DNA of 64,000 nt from NCBI GenBank assembly GCA_900770445.1, contig CAAGKO010000023.1, positions 9,315 to 73,314 on the forward strand, in the 5' to 3' direction. The translations under genes were made by a program, and so were the position numbers. Shown one piece after another: positions 60,851-64,000 of the stretch. Positions within the stretch are counted from its first letter, which is position 1; the number at the start of each line of letters is the position of its first letter. The notes under the pieces were generated by a model, which worked only from the letters and a program-made list of their open reading frames with translations, was not told the DNA's origin and did not search any database. The DNA comes from an uncultured Oribacterium sp. Lineage in GTDB: Bacteria > Bacillota > Clostridia > Lachnospirales > Lachnospiraceae.

Positions 60851-61828
60851 ATGGCGACGAAAGCTGTGAAGACGATCGGTGTACTGACATCTGGTGGTGA
60901 TGCACCGGGTATGAATGCCTGTGTACGTAGTGTTGTTCGTACGGCGATTCACGAGGGCATCAAGGTAAAGGGTATCATGAGAGGATATGCGGGTCTTCTG
61001 CAGGAGGAGATCGTCGACATGGATACGACCTCTGTATCGGATATCATCAGCCGTGGTGGTACCATCCTCTATACTGCAAGATGCCAGGAGTTCACGACAC
61101 CGGAGGGTCAGGCACGTGGTGCCGAGATCTGCCGTAAGCATGGCATCGATGGCATGGTCGTCATCGGTGGTGACGGCTCCTTCCGTGGCGCGGGTAAGCT
61201 GAGTGCACTCGGCATCAACACCATCGGTGTGCCGGGTACCATCGACCTCGATATCGCATGCACGGATTATACGATCGGTTTTGATACTGCCATCAATACC
61301 GCGATGGAGGCCATCGATAAGCTGCGTGATACCTCAACCTCTCATGAGCGTTGCTCGATCATCGAGGTCATGGGGCGTCGTGCCGGTTACATCGCCCTCT
61401 GGTGTGGCGTAGCGAACGGTGCGGAGGAAATCCTTCTTCCGGAGCGTTACGATGGCGATGAGCAGGCGATCATCAACCGTATCATCGAGGCACGTAAGAG
61501 AGGTAAGAAGCACTACATCATCATCAACGCCGAGGGCATCGGCCACAGCACATCGATGGCGAAGCGCATCGAGGCAGCGACCGGCATCGAGACGAGAGCG
61601 ACCATCCTCGGACATATCCAGCGTGGTGGTTCACCGACCTGTAAGGATCGTTACTATGCATCGATGATGGGTGCACGTGCCGTAGAGCTGCTGCATGATG
61701 GCAAGTCGAACCGCCTCGTGGCTTATAAGCATGGCGAGTTCGTCGATTATGATATCCAGGAAGCACTTCAGATGAAGAAGGATATCAACGAGGAGCAGTA
61801 TCGTATCGCGAAGCTGCTGGTTCGCTAA
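60851..61828 (+). CDS. pfkA: ATP-dependent 6-phosphofructokinase
   Basis: The 325 residues phosphorylate fructose 6-phosphate in glycolysis. TSGGDAPGMNACVRS, VIGGDGSFRGAGKLS and GTIDLDIACTDYTIGFDTA are the nucleotide and substrate loops. The last reads TIDLDI in place of the usual TIDNDI, a variation to note next to the catalytic Asp. GGAGGATAGGATT precedes the ATG. A terminator follows. Confidence 0.95.
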   Translation: MATKAVKTIGVLTSGGDAPGMNACVRSVVRTAIHEGIKVKGIMRGYAGLLQEEIVDMDTTSVSDIISRGGTILYTARCQEFTTPEGQARGAEICRKHGIDGMVVIGGDGSFRGAGKLSALGINTIGVPGTIDLDIACTDYTIGFDTAINTAMEAIDKLRDTSTSHERCSIIEVMGRRAGYIALWCGVANGAEEILLPERYDGDEQAIINRIIEARKRGKKHYIIINAEGIGHSTSMAKRIEAATGIETRATILGHIQRGGSPTCKDRYYASMMGARAVELLHDGKSNRLVAYKHGEFVDYDIQEALQMKKDINEEQYRIAKLLVR

Positions 61829-61842
61829 ATCATAAGTACAGG

Positions 61843-61871
61843 AGGGCGATTGCATCTGCAGTCGCCCTTTT
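61843..61871 (+). terminator. Terminator after pfkA
   Basis: AGGGCGATTGCA pairs with TGCAGTCGCCCT (one mismatch) and TTTT follows. Confidence 0.88.
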
Positions 61872-61881
61872 CGATGCAGCG

Positions 61882-62126
61882 GTTCAGCCAGGGCACCGGA
61901 GGGCCGGCAACAGTAGCACAGTACTACGAGATCGGTTCAATCTAAGCCAGGGACCCTAAGCGGCACTAGGCCCTCTGCAATCGCTGAGTTTTCTTTATGA
62001 AAACTCAGCGTTGCTAGAGGGTGCTAAGGAAAAAGTACCGAGTGCCGCTAAGGGGACCTGGCTTGATTTCACACGATCTCTTCGTATGGCTTCTGTTGCC
62101 GGTCCTCCGGCACCCTGGCACTGAAC
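61882..62126. repeat. 245-nt hairpin element, copy A
   Basis: GTTCAGCCAGGG and CCGGAGGGCCGGCAACAG on the left pair with CTGTTGCCGGTCCTCCGG and CCCTGGCACTGAAC on the right. The tip is CGCTGAGTTTTC-TTTAT-GAAAACTCAGCG (61982-62010). GGCACTAGGCCCTCT and AGAGGG...GTGCCGC also pair. The left arm and tip (61908-62010) repeat at 63898-64000. No coding frame is supported in the 390-bp gap after pfkA. Confidence 0.85.
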
Positions 62127-62160
62127 GGCTGATTTTCGTTCTGTGATGACCGTACCGGGC

Positions 62161-62189
62161 TTTGCAGAATGGTGAATGGATGGTATAAT
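62161..62189 (+). promoter_or_regulatory. Promoter of the DUF6145-like gene
   Basis: Extended -10 TGGTATAAT (62181-62189) lies 17 bp after TTTGCA (62161-62166), 30 bp before the start codon. Confidence 0.65.
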
Positions 62190-62219
62190 GCGAATATTTT
62201 AGAAAATAGAGGTGCTGTC

Positions 62220-62801
62220 ATGAGAGAAGATGTGGTGCTGTGTGCGGCGAATGCCTATCATCAGAAGTATTATCTGAATCCGGAGTATGGGAATCTGCCG
62301 GAGGATGTGCAGAAGGAGCTGAAGCTGATTGCGGTGGATTATGTCGAGGAGGTCGGCGGGGTCTTCCTGATGTCGTTTAATGCGGAGCAGAAGCTGGTAC
62401 TGAAGTCGATGCACGAGGAGGACGATCTTCGTTTCGATGATGCGAAGGCGCAGAAGAAGATCGGGGAGCTGGCGACGCGCTATGAGGCGCTGTTTACGAA
62501 GCTGGAGACCTACTACCAGGCGCTGGAGACGCTGCATGGGAGAGGGCGGTCTTCCGAGGAGCTGACAGAGGCGGACATGCAGGCGGAGCCGGGTGCGAAT
62601 AATCCGGAGGGCCATGCGGAGGTGCGCCGGGCGACTTCGGAAGAGGTGATGACGTCCATGGCGGAGACACCAAACCAGGATGTCGTCGCGGAGTCGGAGC
62701 AGGGCGGGATCCGGATGACGGGTTCCTGGGACATGCCGGTGATGCCGGATGACCCGAATGCGGAGCAGACCGCGTACCACACACTCTTCGGTGATGATTG
62801 A
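62220..62801 (+). CDS. Conserved hypothetical protein (DUF6145-like)
   Basis: The 193-residue soluble protein starts MREDVVLCAANAYHQKYYLN and continues with PEDVQKELKLIAVDYVEEVG. This resembles a family I recall from Lachnospiraceae genomes (DUF6145); the name is from memory and not checked. Residues 1-110 look folded; the remainder is acidic and Pro/Ala/Glu-rich, likely disordered. No catalytic motif is seen. AGAGGTGCTGTC precedes the ATG; the in-frame ATG at 62169 lies upstream of the -10 box. Confidence 0.7.
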   Translation: MREDVVLCAANAYHQKYYLNPEYGNLPEDVQKELKLIAVDYVEEVGGVFLMSFNAEQKLVLKSMHEEDDLRFDDAKAQKKIGELATRYEALFTKLETYYQALETLHGRGRSSEELTEADMQAEPGANNPEGHAEVRRATSEEVMTSMAETPNQDVVAESEQGGIRMTGSWDMPVMPDDPNAEQTAYHTLFGDD

Positions 62802-62914
62802 GCCTGTGCAGGACATAGATGCGTGGCAGCGTGAGATTGAGTGGTGCGGAGCTGGGGCGCATGCGACAGCAGATGAAATACAGTAACGAGATAAAAACAG
62901 ATGGGAACAGGTGC

Positions 62915-63868
62915 ATGAGAATAGGTGATGTTGAGCTGCCGAGCAATGTGGCGATGGCGCCGATGGCGGGGGTGACGGATCTTCCGTACCGGACGATCCT
63001 GCGGGAGATGGGGGTCGGTCTTACGACGACGGAGATGATCAGTGCGAAGGCGATCCTCTACCATAATAAGAATACCGAGGAGCTGATGCGGACCGGGGCG
63101 GACGAGCATCCGGTGGCGGTGCAGCTCTTCGGCTCCGATCCGGAGATTATGGCGGAGATCGCGTCCCGGATCGAGGATCGTTTCGATCTTCTCGATGTGA
63201 ATATGGGCTGTCCGGTGGCGAAGATCGTGAACAACCATGAGGGAAGTGATCTGATGAACCATCCGAAGCTGGCGTATGAGATTCTGCATGCGATGGTAGA
63301 GCGCTGTCATAAGCCGGTGACGGTGAAGTTCCGGAAGGGCTTTCAGAAAACGGACGATACGGCGGTCGAGTTCGCGAAGATGGCGGAGCAGGCCGGCGTG
63401 TCGGCGGTGACGGTGCATGGCCGGACGCGGGCGCAGCTTTACAGTGGGGCAGCGGACTGGGATGTGATCCGGCGGGTGAAGGAGGCAGTGAAGATCCCGG
63501 TGTTCGGAAACGGCGATATCTTCACACCGGAGGATGCGAAGCGTATGATGGACGAGACGGGCTGTGACGGCGTGGCGATCGCGCGCGGGGCTCAGGGAAA
63601 TCCGTGGCTCATCCGGCGGACGGTCGAGTATCTCCGGACGGGCGAGCTTCTGCCGGCACCTTCCATCGAGGAGGTGATCACGATGATCCATCATCATACG
63701 GAGCTGATGCTTCAGTATAAGGGTGAATTTACGACGGTCCGGGAGATGCGGAAGCATATCGCCTGGTATACGGAGGGCTACCCGGACTCGGCGAAGCTCC
63801 GTGGGAAGGTGAACACCGCCGGCAGCATCGAGGAGCTGTATGCGCTGGTGGATTCGATGAAACGGTAG
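62915..63868 (+). CDS. dus: tRNA-dihydrouridine synthase
   Basis: The 317-residue FMN enzyme reduces uridine in tRNA D-loops. VAMAPMAGVTDLPYRTILRE, NMGCPVAKIVNNHEGSDLM with the catalytic Cys, VTVHGRTRAQLYSG and GVAIARGAQGNPWLI are typical of the DusB group. ATG 62915 fits the family start; 62873 and 62819 give longer forms, and no ribosome site is strong. In many Firmicutes dusB follows other tRNA or transcription genes; here it ends next to hairpin copy B. Confidence 0.93.
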   Translation: MRIGDVELPSNVAMAPMAGVTDLPYRTILREMGVGLTTTEMISAKAILYHNKNTEELMRTGADEHPVAVQLFGSDPEIMAEIASRIEDRFDLLDVNMGCPVAKIVNNHEGSDLMNHPKLAYEILHAMVERCHKPVTVKFRKGFQKTDDTAVEFAKMAEQAGVSAVTVHGRTRAQLYSGAADWDVIRRVKEAVKIPVFGNGDIFTPEDAKRMMDETGCDGVAIARGAQGNPWLIRRTVEYLRTGELLPAPSIEEVITMIHHHTELMLQYKGEFTTVREMRKHIAWYTEGYPDSAKLRGKVNTAGSIEELYALVDSMKR

Positions 63869-63879
63869 TTGATCAACAG

Positions 63880-64000
63880 GAGGCCTCGGAGGGGCGGCAA
63901 CGGAGGCACAGTACTCCGAGACCGGTTCAATCTAAGCCGGGGTCCCTAAGCGGCACTAGGCCCTCTGCAATCGCTGAGTTTTCTTTATGAAAACTCAGCG
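63880..64000. repeat. Long hairpin element, copy B, cut by the window end
   Basis: 63898-64000 matches copy A at 61908-62010 with about seven differences in 103 positions, and the tip CGCTGAGTTTTC-TTTAT-GAAAACTCAGCG is identical. The right arm would lie beyond the window. Confidence 0.85.

Noticed and set aside
61921..61970. tRNA gene
   Set aside because: GGTTCAATC looks like a T-arm loop, but there is no acceptor or anticodon stem around it, and the segment belongs to the long hairpin arm.

Overview
The window looks like chromosomal DNA of a Gram-positive anaerobe of the Clostridia, probably Lachnospiraceae-like. The evidence is a T-box leader on pheST, the hprK-murB-rapZ-whiA-crh-like cluster, the secG-rnr-smpB block, ATP-type phosphofructokinase and a short protein that resembles a Lachnospiraceae family. 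This is inferred from gene content; no rRNA or tRNA gene was seen to confirm it.

Region by region. 0.1-5.7 kb: histidine biosynthesis (hisH, hisA, hisF, hisI), a coupled Nudix hydrolase, a five-unit array of spaced inverted repeats, a spermidine-synthase-like protein and a PHP phosphatase that may supply the histidinol-phosphatase step. 5.7-8.2 kb: a more AT-rich patch with a Cys-rich mini-protein and a MoaD-like sulfur carrier facing a ThiF/MoeB-like activating enzyme and a TetR regulator. 8.4-26.4 kb: two complete three-subunit molybdenum hydroxylases flanking a carboxylate route (OFA-type MFS transporter, acyl-CoA ligase, CoA-transferase, hotdog thioesterase), followed by an unknown protein, a trigger-factor-like protein and a MATE exporter. 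26.5-41.0 kb: a Crp/Fnr regulator facing a long series for molybdenum-cofactor making, inserting and importing (MocA-ModE fusion, methyltransferase, phosphatase-HD fusion, MoeA-like protein, rearranged XdhC, MoaA, MOSC-MogA fusion, ModABC, MoaC), closed by a terminator and met by a NifS-like desulfurase. 41.2-44.6 kb: an AT-rich accessory stretch with an HTH-Uma2 protein and a PD-(D/E)XK-like nuclease gene bracketed by a duplicated repeat array. 44.6-64 kb: housekeeping genes (T-box-pheST, smpB, rnr, secG, murI, hprK to crh, dnaE, pfkA, a conserved hypothetical, dus), interrupted by very long intergenic hairpins.

The central theme is molybdenum-hydroxylase metabolism. ModABC would import molybdate. 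MoaA, MoaC, MogA and the MoeA-like protein would build the cofactor, with MoaE not seen here. MocA would add the cytidyl group, and XdhC plus the NifS-like enzyme could sulfurate and insert it. The two hydroxylases would then act on a carboxylic acid or its CoA thioester. The most unusual element is the flavin subunit of the first hydroxylase, which carries a whole GltD-like Fe-S/FAD/NAD(P) oxidoreductase inside its FAD domain. Other oddities are a trigger-factor-like protein without the ribosome-docking signature, a rearranged XdhC, a truncated WhiA, low-complexity inserts in several conserved enzymes, and three kinds of intergenic repeat: about 65-bp inverted-repeat arrays, a duplicated array around a nuclease gene, and 230-245-nt hairpins.
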